Part shown: positions 17,111-25,839 of the stretch, one piece after another
Layout of the letters: each line of letters begins with the position of its first letter
Position numbering within the stretch: position 1 is the stretch's first letter
NCBI GenBank assembly: GCA_022821905.1
Contig: JAJECS010000027.1
Coordinates: 248,001-312,000, forward strand
DNA from: Chloroflexota bacterium
GTDB lineage: Bacteria; Chloroflexota; UBA11872
DNA length: 64,000 nt
Direction: 5' to 3'
Made by a program: the position numbers and the translations under genes
The notes under the pieces: model-generated
Told to the model about the DNA's origin: nothing
What the model saw: only the letters and a program-made list of their open reading frames with translations
Databases searched by the model: none

Positions 17111-17739
17111 TCGCGGTCGTCGACTACGGCGCCGGCAATCTGCACAGCGTGGAGCGGGCGCTGCGGCACGTCGACGCCGAGATCACCGTGACCCACGATC
17201 CGTCCGAGATCGCCGACGCCACGGGCGTCGTCCTTCCCGGCGTCGGGGCCGCGGCCGATACCATGCGCGGTCTGGAGCGCGCCGGGGTGATCCCCGCCAT
17301 CCTCGACGCGATCGACGGCGGGGTGCCCTACCTGGGCATCTGCATGGGACTCCAGGTGCTCTACGAGGCCAGCGACGAGGACGGCGGCACGACCTGCCTC
17401 GGCGTGGTGCCGGGCCGCGTGGTGCGCTTTCCGCCCAGCCAGCACGTGCCGCACATGGGCTGGAACCAGGTCCGCCAGCAGGTCGAGTCGCCGCTGTTCG
17501 CGGGCATCCCGCAGGACGCCAACTTCTATTTCGTGCACTCGTACCACGCGCCCGTCGACGGCGCGCCGCACGTGGCCGCGACGACCGACTACAGCGTCAC
17601 ATTCACCAGTGCGCTGCTGCGCGACAACGTCTTCGCGACGCAGTTTCACCCCGAGAAGAGCGGCGCCGCGGGCTTGCGGCTCTACGCCAACTTCGTTCGC
17701 CTGGCGGGACAGCACCCGCGCGACGAAGCCATCCCGTGA
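17107..17739 (+). CDS. hisH: Imidazole glycerol phosphate synthase, glutaminase subunit HisH
   Basis: A class I glutamine amidotransferase of 210 residues that supplies ammonia to HisF. The triad is visible: C79 in YLGICMGLQ, H181 and E183 in QFHPEKSG; LPGVGA near residue 43 and PHMGWNQV are HisH-specific. It overlaps hisS by four bases and hisA by one base, so the run hisS-hisH-hisA is tightly coupled. Confidence 0.94.
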   Translation: MIAVVDYGAGNLHSVERALRHVDAEITVTHDPSEIADATGVVLPGVGAAADTMRGLERAGVIPAILDAIDGGVPYLGICMGLQVLYEASDEDGGTTCLGVVPGRVVRFPPSQHVPHMGWNQVRQQVESPLFAGIPQDANFYFVHSYHAPVDGAPHVAATTDYSVTFTSALLRDNVFATQFHPEKSGAAGLRLYANFVRLAGQHPRDEAIP

Positions 17740-18473
17740 TGGAGGTCTATCCCCCCGTCGATATCCGCGGCGGTCGCTGCGTGCAGCTGGTGCAAGGCGA
17801 CTTTGAGCGGGAGACGGTCTTTTTCGACGATCCGGTGGAGGCGGCCGGTCACTGGATGGCGCAGGGCGCTCCCTGGTTGCACGTCGTTGATCTCGACGGC
17901 GCCCGCGACGGCGTCAGCAGCAACGCGGCGATCATCGAGGAGATCGTCGCCGCCGCTGGAGATGTTCCCGTGCAGGTGGCGGGCGGCATCCGCACGCCGG
18001 CCGACATCGAGCGCGTGCTTGGGCATGGGGCCGCAAGGATCGTGCTGGGAACCGCCGCTGTGCGTGATCCCGCGTTGCTGGCGCGCGCCGCCGCTGGTCA
18101 TCCCGGCCGTATCGCCGTGGCGGTGGAAGGCCGCGAGGGCATGGCGGTCACCGATGCCTGGGCGAAGGAATCCACGCTGCCGGTCGGTGAGCTGGCGGCA
18201 CGGGCGGTGGACGCCGGGGCCGCGGCCATCATCTACACCGACGTGGTCGTCGAGGGCATGCTCAAGGGACCCAACGTCGCGGGCACGCGGGATCTGGTCG
18301 ATCAGGTCGGGGAGCACCTGCCGGTGATCGCCTCGGGCGGCGTGGCGTCGCTCGAAGACATCGCCCGGCTGCGCGAAGCCGGAGCGTCCGGCGTCATCAT
18401 CGGCAGCGCCCTCTACCGCCGGGCGTTCACGCTCGGCGAGGCCATCCAAACCGCAAGAGAAACTCATGCCTAG
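17739..18473 (+). CDS. hisA: Phosphoribosylformimino-AICAR-ribotide isomerase HisA
   Basis: A (beta/alpha)8 isomerase of 244 residues in histidine biosynthesis. The first catalytic Asp is D8 in PPVDIRGG; VVDLDGARDG, VAGGIRT, YTDVVVEGMLKGPN and VIASGGVAS give the two phosphate sites. The second catalytic Asp, at E. coli position 129 in a LALDVR-type strand, appears here as Glu (E130 in VAVEGREG); I aligned this by eye. The start overlaps the hisH stop. The product feeds HisH-HisF. Confidence 0.92.
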   Translation: MEVYPPVDIRGGRCVQLVQGDFERETVFFDDPVEAAGHWMAQGAPWLHVVDLDGARDGVSSNAAIIEEIVAAAGDVPVQVAGGIRTPADIERVLGHGAARIVLGTAAVRDPALLARAAAGHPGRIAVAVEGREGMAVTDAWAKESTLPVGELAARAVDAGAAAIIYTDVVVEGMLKGPNVAGTRDLVDQVGEHLPVIASGGVASLEDIARLREAGASGVIIGSALYRRAFTLGEAIQTARETHA

Positions 18474-18480
18474 CCTCTCC

Positions 18481-18506
18481 GTCATTCCCGCGAAGGCGGG
18501 AATCCA
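18481..18506. repeat. dRS3-like palindromic repeat, copy 2
   Basis: A full copy (ATTCCCGC, central GAAG, GCGGGAAT) sits in the hisA-hisF gap, 7 bases after the hisA stop. In RNA it can fold into a short hairpin, which could soften polarity between the two genes. Confidence 0.85.
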
Positions 18507-18590
18507 CCCCCAGCCGCAGCTGGATTGCCCGGCGGACCCTCCGCACACGGGCGGGCCTGAGACCAAAGGACACGCGGCTTTGCCTCCGCC

Positions 18591-19451
18591 ATGCCGGAGC
18601 ACATCCCCGTGCTGACCCGTCGCATCATTCCCTGCCTCGACGTCAAGAACGGCCGCAACGTCCGCGGCGTGAAGTTCTCCGCCGACGTGGACGCCGGCGA
18701 TCCTGTCGAGCTGGCCGCGCGCTACGACCGGGAAGGCGCCGACGAGTTGGTCTTCTACGACATCACGGCCTCCGCCGAGGGCCGCGACATCATGGGCGAC
18801 CTCGTCGAGCGCGTGGCGTCCGAAGTCTTCATTCCGCTCACCGTCGGCGGCGGCCTGCGCAATGCCGACGACATGTACGCCATGCTGCGGCGCGGGGCGG
18901 AGAAGGTGTCGATCAACAGCGCCGCCCATCGCGATCCCGACCTGATCCGGATCGGCGCCGACCGATTCGGGTCGCAGTGCATCGTGCTCTCCATCGACGC
19001 GCAGCTACGCAGCGACCGCGATTCGCCCTGGTGGGAGGTGGTGCTGGACGGCGGCCGCACGCCCACCGGCCTGGACGCCATCGAGGTCGCCCAACGTGGA
19101 GTGGAGCTGGGCGCGGGCGAGATCGTGATGAACAGCATCGACGCCGACGGCACGCGTGCCGGATACGACCTGGACCAGTTGCGCGCCGTCTCCGACGTCG
19201 TGCCGGTGCCGGTGGTCGCCTCGGGGGGCGCCGGGTCGATCGAGCACATCCGCGCGGCGTTGGTCGAAGGCCGCGCCCATGCCGCGCTGGCGGCGTCGAT
19301 CTTTCACTTCAAGATGATCAGCATCGAGCGCGTCAAGCGGGAGCTGGTGGCGGCGGGGCTGCCCATGCGCATGGACCCCTTCGCGGCGGTTGCCGTCTCG
19401 GGGCGCCCAATCCGTCATTCCCGCGAAGGCGGGAATCCAGACCGGACCTAG
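18591..19451 (+). CDS. hisF: Imidazole glycerol phosphate synthase, cyclase subunit HisF
   Basis: A (beta/alpha)8 cyclase of 286 residues that uses ammonia from HisH to make IGP and AICAR. The catalytic aspartates are D17 in PCLDVKNGR and D136 in LSIDAQ; TVGGGLRN, KVSINSAA, NSIDADGT and VASGGAGS are typical. The usual HisF is ~255 residues. The extra C-terminal tail here (RPIRHSREGGNPDRT) is translated from a dRS3-like repeat at 19414-19440, so an element inserted near the 3' end has replaced the native stop. Confidence 0.94.
   Translation: MPEHIPVLTRRIIPCLDVKNGRNVRGVKFSADVDAGDPVELAARYDREGADELVFYDITASAEGRDIMGDLVERVASEVFIPLTVGGGLRNADDMYAMLRRGAEKVSINSAAHRDPDLIRIGADRFGSQCIVLSIDAQLRSDRDSPWWEVVLDGGRTPTGLDAIEVAQRGVELGAGEIVMNSIDADGTRAGYDLDQLRAVSDVVPVPVVASGGAGSIEHIRAALVEGRAHAALAASIFHFKMISIERVKRELVAAGLPMRMDPFAAVAVSGRPIRHSREGGNPDRT
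19414..19440. repeat. dRS3-like palindromic repeat inside the hisF 3' end
   Basis: A full-length copy of the ATTCCCGC/GCGGGAAT element, read in frame as HSREGGNP at the end of HisF. It is one of two copies in this window that lie inside a translated gene; the other is at 33310. Confidence 0.85.
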
Positions 19452-19603
19452 CCCTCGTCGACCGGCAACTCCGGGGCAACAGCCGTCGGCGCATCGCTTC
19501 CATCGCGCCGCGTCGCGGCGCGCCACACTCGGTAACCCACATCGAGGCCGAAGCCGAGCGCGATCGTGCCCACGATGACAAAGAAAACGATCGTCTCAAT
19601 CAT
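19448..19603 (-). CDS. Possible small membrane protein, 51 aa
   Basis: A short reverse-strand frame starts at ATG 19603 and encodes MIETIVFFVIVGTIALGFGL, then a basic stretch (YRVWRAATRR) and an acidic tail. It looks like a single-pass protein with a cytoplasmic C-terminus. Its stop codon overlaps the convergent hisF stop (19448-19451). No strong ribosome site is visible. It fills the hisF to DapA-like gap with no competing feature. The function is unknown. Confidence 0.45.
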   Translation of the reverse strand: MIETIVFFVIVGTIALGFGLDVGYRVWRAATRRDGSDAPTAVAPELPVDEG

Positions 19604-19629
19604 GGGCGCATCATGCCGGGTGCGGGCGG

Positions 19630-20493
19630 TCAGCCGATCCCAAGCGTCTCACAGAGCCGATCCAGCTTGCGCAGTGCCTCGTTGTCCAATTGACTCTCTG
19701 CCGGTGCGCGGAAGTGACTGTGCGCGATCACGCCCTCGCGCCGCAGCATCTCCTTGTACACGGCCCCGCCGATGGCGTTCAGGGGCGCGATCTCGCGTTG
19801 CCACGTCTCGCGGGCGTCCTCCCGCCGGCCCGCATGCCAGAGGTCCCAAATGCGCACGAACGATCCGACCAGGGCCGCGTGGGGCATGGTGCCCCGCGAC
19901 CCGATGTCCAACTCCTCGATGAGCGCGCTGCCACTGGCGCCGCCGATGATCGTGACCCGGTCGCCGGCCTTGGCGATGGCCTCGGCCACGGATTCCGCCG
20001 GCGGGGCGCTCTCGACTTTGGCGAATTGGACCTGAGGCACGGCCCGGGCCAGCGCCGCCAGCTCGTCGCCCGAAAGGTGCGCGCCGGTCATCACCTGCAC
20101 GACGATGGGAATCCGAATGGCCGCGGCCACGGCCCGGAAATAGCCGTGGATCTCCGCCTCAGGCAGCCCATTGGCCGGCGGAATCAACATCACCGCCGAC
20201 GCCCCGAGCGCCTCGGCCTCCCGGCTGGCGCGCGCGGCAAGGACGGTGGCTGGATATCCGGTTGACATAACGATTGGAATCCGACCGCACGCCTGGTCGA
20301 TGGTGACCCTCGCGACCAGCGTGCGCTCGGCTTCGCTCAGCTTGGGCAGCTCGCTGCCGAAGGCGATCCCCAGGCCGTGTGCGCCGGCGTCGATGCAATA
20401 GTCCACCTCGCGCCGCAGGCTCTCCTCGTCCACCCGGTCGTCGAGGTCGAACGGCGTCTTGAGGATGGGAATCACGCCACGGATATCGGCCAT
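19630..20493 (-). CDS. DapA/NanA-family aldolase, non-canonical
   Basis: A 287-residue protein of the dihydrodipicolinate synthase / N-acetylneuraminate lyase family, a class I aldolase fold. The Schiff-base lysine is K159 in VQFAKVES. The usual GTTGE motif is replaced by IAFGSE (residues 43-48), and the proton-relay Tyr region reads VVQVMTG with no Tyr. It is therefore unlikely to be the lysine-pathway DapA and more likely acts on a sugar-derived keto acid. ATG 20493 (MADIRGVIPILKTPF) is the family start. It is divergent from the zinc dehydrogenase, with a 92-base gap. Confidence 0.85.
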   Translation of the reverse strand: MADIRGVIPILKTPFDLDDRVDEESLRREVDYCIDAGAHGLGIAFGSELPKLSEAERTLVARVTIDQACGRIPIVMSTGYPATVLAARASREAEALGASAVMLIPPANGLPEAEIHGYFRAVAAAIRIPIVVQVMTGAHLSGDELAALARAVPQVQFAKVESAPPAESVAEAIAKAGDRVTIIGGASGSALIEELDIGSRGTMPHAALVGSFVRIWDLWHAGRREDARETWQREIAPLNAIGGAVYKEMLRREGVIAHSHFRAPAESQLDNEALRKLDRLCETLGIG

Positions 20494-20585
20494 GGCCTTA
20501 GGCTCCGGCGGACGGCTGCGCGGCATTGTTAGCAGAGGATGCTGCACGGGCATACTGGCGTCGCGGCTTGCCACCGAAAGAGCCA

Positions 20586-21752
20586 ATGACCGCCGCCAGC
20601 CATGTCCGCGTCGTGACCTTCGACGGTCCCGGCACGCCTCCGGTGCTGCGGCGGGTTCCCCGGCCGTCCGTGCCGCCGCGGGGCGCGCTGATTCGCATCG
20701 AGGCTTGCGGCGTCTGCGGCACCGATCTGCACATCCTCCAGGGGCACTGGCCGGGCGAGTTGCCCTGGCCGATCACGCTGGGTCACGAGCTGGCGGGCGT
20801 GGTGGAAGAGATCGGGCCGCAACTGCGCACCGATGCGACCGGCGCGCCGCTTCGCGAAGGCGACCACGTGATGCTGCCGCCGCTCAACGCGTGCGGCGTG
20901 TGCGAGGTCTGCGTCGACACGCCCGAGCGCGCCAACAAGTGCCTCAACCCGACTTACTACGGGCGAAAGATCCCCTTCGACCGTCCGCCGCACCTCTGGG
21001 GCGGTTGGGCCGACATGCTGTTCGTGGACCTGGACGCCTTTCCCGCCACCAAGCTCTTTCGGCTGCCGGACGACATGCCGCTGATGGTGGGCACGCTGGT
21101 CGAGCCCTACAGCTCGGTGACGCGGGCCTTCAATCGGGTGGACGCGCTGGGCGTTGGCCTGCGAACCGCAGGCGCGTCGGTGGTGATTCAGGGCGCCGGG
21201 CCGATTGGGTTGCTTGCCACCGTCGCCGCGCGCCAGCGTGGGGCAGCCACCGTGGTGATGGTGGGCGATCCCGAAACGCCGCGACTGGACTTGGCGCGTG
21301 CGTTTGGCGCCGATGCCACCGTGTCGCTCACGGCCACGCCGGACGCGGCGGACCGCATTGCCGCGGTGCGGGAGGCGGTAGGCGGCGCGGGCGCCGACAT
21401 CGTAATCGGATGCTCGGGCAACCCCGCCGCCGGACCCGAGGGCGTCGAGATGCTGCGCGACGGCGGGACATTCGTCGAGATGGGGCAGTTCACCGACGCC
21501 GGCAGCTTCGACACCAGCTGGCACCGTATCTGCACCAAGGAAATCCAGCTGCTCGGCAGCTGGGCCTTTACGCCGGATGAGGTCGCCCAGGCCTTGCGCG
21601 ACCTGCACGCCATCCAGTCCGACCATGACTGGCCGCGGCTGCACACGCGCTTCCCGCTCAGCACCGACGGAGTGACGGCCGCGATCGCGGCGGCCACGCA
21701 AATGACCGCCCTGAAAGCGACCGTGGTGCCGGCGATCGCTGGCGGCGACTGA
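20586..21752 (+). CDS. Zinc-dependent MDR-family dehydrogenase
   Basis: A medium-chain alcohol/sorbitol dehydrogenase-type enzyme of 388 residues. Catalytic zinc positions are C44 in CGVCGTDLH and H67-E68 in GHELAG; the structural zinc cysteines are C103, C106, C109 and C119, with longer last spacing than usual. The NAD(P) fold has GAGPIGLLA. It probably oxidises a polyol or sugar alcohol. ATG 20586 (MTAASHVRV) begins the conserved part. Its divergent neighbour, the DapA-like aldolase, suggests a shared sugar-degradation role. Confidence 0.88.
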   Translation: MTAASHVRVVTFDGPGTPPVLRRVPRPSVPPRGALIRIEACGVCGTDLHILQGHWPGELPWPITLGHELAGVVEEIGPQLRTDATGAPLREGDHVMLPPLNACGVCEVCVDTPERANKCLNPTYYGRKIPFDRPPHLWGGWADMLFVDLDAFPATKLFRLPDDMPLMVGTLVEPYSSVTRAFNRVDALGVGLRTAGASVVIQGAGPIGLLATVAARQRGAATVVMVGDPETPRLDLARAFGADATVSLTATPDAADRIAAVREAVGGAGADIVIGCSGNPAAGPEGVEMLRDGGTFVEMGQFTDAGSFDTSWHRICTKEIQLLGSWAFTPDEVAQALRDLHAIQSDHDWPRLHTRFPLSTDGVTAAIAAATQMTALKATVVPAIAGGD

Positions 21753-22086
21753 CCCAACGCACCTGTCACTCCGAGCGCAGCGAGGAGTCTCAGATGCACG
21801 ATCCCGGCCGGCCACGTTGAACTCAGTAGTTTCCTCACGCTCGTTCTGGCTCTCCGCGTTGGCAGTCAATGAATCTCGAACTGCCGCGGCGAAGTGCTCG
21901 ACCCAGCGCGATCTCCCGTCACCCCGGCGAAGGCCGGGGTCCAGGTTCAATTCGCGCGCCTACGACCCCGCCTGGATTCCGGCCTCCGCCGGAATGACGG
22001 ACCGGAGGCGAAATCCTCTCGTCGAAATCACACGTGTGCCGCGCCAGTTCCGGCACCTGGATCGCAATGATCTACGCTAGCCCGCA
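21753..22086. other. Gene-free stretch with repeat fragments
   Basis: No supported gene is seen in these 334 bases. They contain a CACTCCGAGCGCAGCGAGGA motif near 21768, a dispersed-repeat type common in environmental GC-rich genomes. They also hold two diverged dRS3-like palindromes in opposite orientations: 21918-21945 (ACCCCGGC/GCCGGGGT arms) and 21972-21998 (ATTCCGGC/GCCGGAAT arms). The pair could fold together. Confidence 0.6.
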
Positions 22087-22644
22087 ATGGACAAACTCCC
22101 CCGCACCATCCGCACGCCGCGACTGACCCTGCGGCCGTTCGAGTTGCGCGATATCGAGCCCCGCATGGTCTATTGCAACGACGCCGAGTGGGCCCGCTAT
22201 TTTCCTCTTCCGTTCCCGTATACCCGCCGTGACGCGGAGGAATTCGTCGTCGGGCGGCTGCTGGATGATTGGGGCCGAGACCCGTGCTGGTGGGCGGCCG
22301 ATCTGGACGGGGAGCTGATCGGCCACATCGGGCTGTGGCCCGACCCGCAGAATCGCCACGCGGAGGTCGGCTATGCGTTCGCCCGGCCGCGTTGGGGCCA
22401 GGGCTTCGCCACCGAGGTGGTAAGCGCCGTGGTGGACGCCGTCTTCACCACCACCGACTTCGAGCGCGTGTACGCCCGCGTCGACGTGCGCAATGGCGCC
22501 TCGCGGCGGGTTCTGGAGAAGGTGGGCATGGTCCAGGTCGGCGAGGTGCGCGACAACCGCGTCGCGCATGGTCTGCGCGTCGACGACGCCTTCTACGCGG
22601 TGCTCAAGAGCGACTGGCCGCCTGCGGGAGATGCGAGCAACTGA
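22087..22644 (+). CDS. GNAT acetyltransferase, RimJ/RimL type
   Basis: A 185-residue acetyltransferase of the GNAT fold. The N-terminus TIRTPRLTLRPFELRDIEP is the RimJ/RimL pattern; the acetyl-CoA loop lies in EVGYAFARPRWGQGFATE (R/Q-x-x-G-x-G/A form), and VRNGASRRVLEKVGM is the conserved C-terminal strand-helix. The substrate may be a protein N-terminus or a small amine; context does not tell. The start is ATG 22087. Confidence 0.88.
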   Translation: MDKLPRTIRTPRLTLRPFELRDIEPRMVYCNDAEWARYFPLPFPYTRRDAEEFVVGRLLDDWGRDPCWWAADLDGELIGHIGLWPDPQNRHAEVGYAFARPRWGQGFATEVVSAVVDAVFTTTDFERVYARVDVRNGASRRVLEKVGMVQVGEVRDNRVAHGLRVDDAFYAVLKSDWPPAGDASN

Positions 22645-22697
22645 GCCCGCGCGGCGCTATCATCGCTGCCCTCACCGCCCACAATCTCCGTAGTGCC

Positions 22698-23726
22698 ATG
22701 AACGAGTTTCGCGACTCGACCGACCTCGTCGGCGACGCCGCCCGCCTGCGCGCCCGCGCCGAGGCGGACGGCTATCTCTTCATTCGGGGCCTGTTGCCCG
22801 CCGCAAACCTGGAGCGCACGCGGCTGGAGTATCTCGAGGTCCTGCGCGACGTGGGCTATGTCGATGCCGAGGGCTTCCGAGACCAGCTCGTCAATCCCGC
22901 CAACATCCCGGACGGTCGCGGGAGCCTGCACAACGACACGTACGCGGAGCTCTACCTGCTCGAATCGTTCCACGCGCTGCAGCTGGAGCCGGCGTTGCTG
23001 GACGTCATGGAGGCCTTGCTCGACCCCCCGGTGCTGGCGCATCCCAGCATCATCTCGCGCGTGATGTTCCCGCAACGCGAGATGTTCACCACGCCCCCGC
23101 ACCAGGACTTTCCCCACGTGCAGGGCACGCACGACGTCTACACGGCGTGGTTTCCCCTGCACGATTTGCCGGCGTCGATGGGCGGACTGGCAGTGGCCGC
23201 CGGCTCACACCGCCGGGGCGTCTACGACTATCGCCCGGCGCTAGGGGCGGGCGGCATCGCGGTGATCGATCCGCTGCAAGATTCGTGGGCGACCAACGAG
23301 TTCCGCCAGGGCGACGTCCTCATCTTCCACAGCCTCACGGTGCATCGGGGTCTGCCGGTCACGGGCGACCGGGTCCGGATGTCCGTCGACGGACGCTATC
23401 AGTCGGTGCGCGAGCCTGTGCTCCAGCGGAGCCTGCTGCCGCACATGGGCGTGACGACCTGGGAAAGGGTCTATGCCGGCTGGGCGTCCGACGACTTGAA
23501 GTACTACTGGTCCGACCTCGAGACCACGATCGCCGACGTCAACGATGCCCATCTCGAACAGGTGGATGCTCGGACGCTCGAGGAATTTGAGAACGGCTCG
23601 CTGCCACCCGAACTGGTGAAGAAATCCATCGGCGCATTGGAGCGGATCATCGAGCGCGACGATCCGGATCTGCGCGAGCGGGCGGCCGCGGCGCTGGCCG
23701 CCCACTCCGCCTCCGATGAGTCGTAG
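22698..23726 (+). CDS. Phytanoyl-CoA dioxygenase (PhyH) family protein
   Basis: A 342-residue Fe(II)/2-oxoglutarate oxygenase-like protein. The metal triad is visible as H135-x-D137 (PPHQDFPH) and H216 (HSLTVHRGLP), with a following Arg (GDRVRM) for 2-oxoglutarate. It has a ~70-residue C-terminal extension beyond the core. Such proteins are abundant in marine Chloroflexota and act on diverse small molecules, so the substrate is unknown. ATG 22698 opens MNEFRDSTDL, and the next gene follows after 18 bases. Confidence 0.86.
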   Translation: MNEFRDSTDLVGDAARLRARAEADGYLFIRGLLPAANLERTRLEYLEVLRDVGYVDAEGFRDQLVNPANIPDGRGSLHNDTYAELYLLESFHALQLEPALLDVMEALLDPPVLAHPSIISRVMFPQREMFTTPPHQDFPHVQGTHDVYTAWFPLHDLPASMGGLAVAAGSHRRGVYDYRPALGAGGIAVIDPLQDSWATNEFRQGDVLIFHSLTVHRGLPVTGDRVRMSVDGRYQSVREPVLQRSLLPHMGVTTWERVYAGWASDDLKYYWSDLETTIADVNDAHLEQVDARTLEEFENGSLPPELVKKSIGALERIIERDDPDLRERAAAALAAHSASDES

Positions 23727-23744
23727 GCGCCGGCTGGGTATTGG

Positions 23745-25385
23745 ATGACGATCCGCTCGGCGTCTGACGACGCCCAACCGCACGACGCCCCTACGGCCGC
23801 GACCGGTGCGCGCGGCCCGCGCCGCGTGGCGAACGTCAACACCACGGACATGCGCAGCGCCATCGACCTTGGCACGCGCGCCATGGCTCGCTGCTTCAAC
23901 GCCGACGACGACGATCTCCCCTTCATGTACTCCCGCGTATGGCCCGACGGCTGGTTCGGGTTCAGCCCGTGGCACTGCGCCGTGCAGGTGTCGGGCCGTC
24001 ACCTGGAGGCGATGCTGCGAGCCGCCGAGGTCACCGGCGCGCCGGTGGATGAGGAAGCCATCGCCAAGCACACGCGCGGGGCGCTGTTCTCCTTCACAGG
24101 GCCGGTGCCGCTGCCCTGCAACCGCCGCGAGATGGGCGGACCGTTGGTCGAGGTGGACGAGCACAGCATTCGCGAAGGGTTCCACGGGCTCAATGCGCTC
24201 GTGCGGGACTACAACCACGACCAAGCGGCGGAGCTGGCCGAGCGCTGCATCGCCGCGATCCAAGAGTTCTGGTCGCCCGAGAGCGGCTGGAATCTGACCG
24301 CGCTCAATCGCCGGTCCGGCCTGGACTTCCAGGCCCGGCCGACCTTCGTCGAGGGGGTCGGGCGGGCCATCGGGCCGCTGGTCAAATGCGTCCGCACCAC
24401 GGGGTCGGACGCGGCGCTGGAGCTGGCGCAGACGCTGAAGGACCACGCGCTGGACACCGCCTTCCTGGCCGACGGCTCGTACGAATGGGAGCGCTTCGGG
24501 GCGCACGGGCACTCCACGACGTGCGTGATGTCGTCGCTGGCGCAGCTGGCCGACCTGACCGACGACGACGGATTGCTGGAGCGCGTCCGCACCTTCTACG
24601 ACCGCGGGCTGTGGACCATCCGCACCGAGATTGGCTGGGTGATGGAGCGCAGCGACCCGGGTCGCAACCCCGACCAGGGCGAGCTGAACAACACCGGCGA
24701 CGTGCTGGAGACGGCGCTGATCCTGGCGCGGCGGGGCTATACGAGCTACTACGACGACGCCGAGCAGATGCTGCGCGCGCACATCCTGCCGTCGCAATTT
24801 CGCGACCTGTCGTTCACGGGGCCGCCGCCGGAATCCGATCACAGCGACGCGCGCCGCGACGTGGCCGATCGCGCGCTGGGAATGTTCGGCTTTTGCGCTC
24901 CCTACGCGCACCGTCCGATCGGGATTGCCGAGGTCGCGCCCAGCTGGGACGTGGTGGCCGGCACGACGGGCTCGCTTTGCGAGGCGTTCGTGGACGCCGT
25001 GCGCCGCGACGGCGATGTCACTCGCGTGAACCTGTGGTTCGATCGCGAGACCGCCGACGCGCGCGTGGAGTCGCGCTATGCCGATGGAGTGCTTCGCGTC
25101 ATCCCGCTGCGCCGTGGGCCGATTGCGGTGCGGATTCCGCAATGGCTCGACCCGGACCAGATCGAGGTCGAACCGGCCGGGCTCGAGCGCCGTTTCGCGG
25201 ACGGCTATCTGGAGTTCCCGACCGCCGCGCCCAATCAGGCCATCACGTTGCACGCGACGCTGCCCATGCGGGAGCTGGTGCTGAAACACCGCACCCGCGA
25301 CATCCGCGTGCGGTTGCGCGGCGCCGCGGTCGAGGCCATGGACAGCTTCGGCACCGACTTCACCTACTTCGACCCGCTCGACTGA
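23745..25385 (+). CDS. Predicted six-hairpin glycosidase-like protein
   Basis: A 546-residue soluble protein without a signal peptide. The central part has repeated helical hairpins (LAQTLKDHALDTAFLADGSY ... SSLAQLADLTDDDGLLERVR ... GDVLETALILARRGY), as in alpha/alpha-toroid glycosidases, and the C-terminal ~100 residues are beta-rich (VNLWFDRETADARVESRYAD ... ITLHATLPM). This layout resembles GH127-type beta-L-arabinofuranosidases and related uncharacterised proteins. I cannot point to a certain catalytic residue. It follows the PhyH gene closely and may form an operon with it. Confidence 0.6.
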   Translation: MTIRSASDDAQPHDAPTAATGARGPRRVANVNTTDMRSAIDLGTRAMARCFNADDDDLPFMYSRVWPDGWFGFSPWHCAVQVSGRHLEAMLRAAEVTGAPVDEEAIAKHTRGALFSFTGPVPLPCNRREMGGPLVEVDEHSIREGFHGLNALVRDYNHDQAAELAERCIAAIQEFWSPESGWNLTALNRRSGLDFQARPTFVEGVGRAIGPLVKCVRTTGSDAALELAQTLKDHALDTAFLADGSYEWERFGAHGHSTTCVMSSLAQLADLTDDDGLLERVRTFYDRGLWTIRTEIGWVMERSDPGRNPDQGELNNTGDVLETALILARRGYTSYYDDAEQMLRAHILPSQFRDLSFTGPPPESDHSDARRDVADRALGMFGFCAPYAHRPIGIAEVAPSWDVVAGTTGSLCEAFVDAVRRDGDVTRVNLWFDRETADARVESRYADGVLRVIPLRRGPIAVRIPQWLDPDQIEVEPAGLERRFADGYLEFPTAAPNQAITLHATLPMRELVLKHRTRDIRVRLRGAAVEAMDSFGTDFTYFDPLD

Positions 25386-25491
25386 CGGCATGAGGGCATC
25401 CACCAGGGCTGCCCCCTACAAAACGTCGCCGAATAACGGTCCGGTGTAGCATCTGTCCGACGTGGGGACGCGCGCGGGATGCGAGCAAGGC

Positions 25492-25839
25492 ATGAAGGTT
25501 CGAGCCGTCGACTTCGTTCAGATCCAGGTGCGCGACATGGACCGGGCGCTGGGCTTCTATCGCGACGCCCTGGGGATGCCGGTCGGCCAGGCGTGGGACG
25601 ACGAATGGGTGGAGCTGGCGGCCGGCGACACCACCATCGCGCTGGCGGCGGAGGCCGAGGGCGTGAGCGTGGCGCTGTCCGTCGATAGCGTGAGCGACGC
25701 GGTCGAAGAGCTCAGGGCCAAGGGCGTGGAGGTGGTGGCCGAACCGCACGGCAACGAATGGTGCGCCGGCGCCGCGATCAGGGACCCGGAGGGCAACCTG
25801 GTGGTGCTGCACCAGCGTCACGACGGCACTGCGGGATAG
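25492..25839 (+). CDS. VOC-superfamily (glyoxalase/dioxygenase-like) protein
   Basis: A 115-residue single VOC domain: VDFVQIQVRDMDRALGFYRDALGM opens the first beta-alpha-beta-beta module and AAIRDPEGNLVVLHQ closes the second. Metal-binding positions are not obvious beyond the C-terminal acidic and Gln/His residues. I use ATG 25492 (MKVRAVDF) because the earlier GTG 25462 adds ten unconserved residues. The reaction is unknown. Confidence 0.82.
   Translation: MKVRAVDFVQIQVRDMDRALGFYRDALGMPVGQAWDDEWVELAAGDTTIALAAEAEGVSVALSVDSVSDAVEELRAKGVEVVAEPHGNEWCAGAAIRDPEGNLVVLHQRHDGTAG

Noticed and set aside
19630-20493. DapA of lysine biosynthesis
   Set aside because: Only the Schiff-base Lys is kept; the GTTGE motif and the relay Tyr are replaced.
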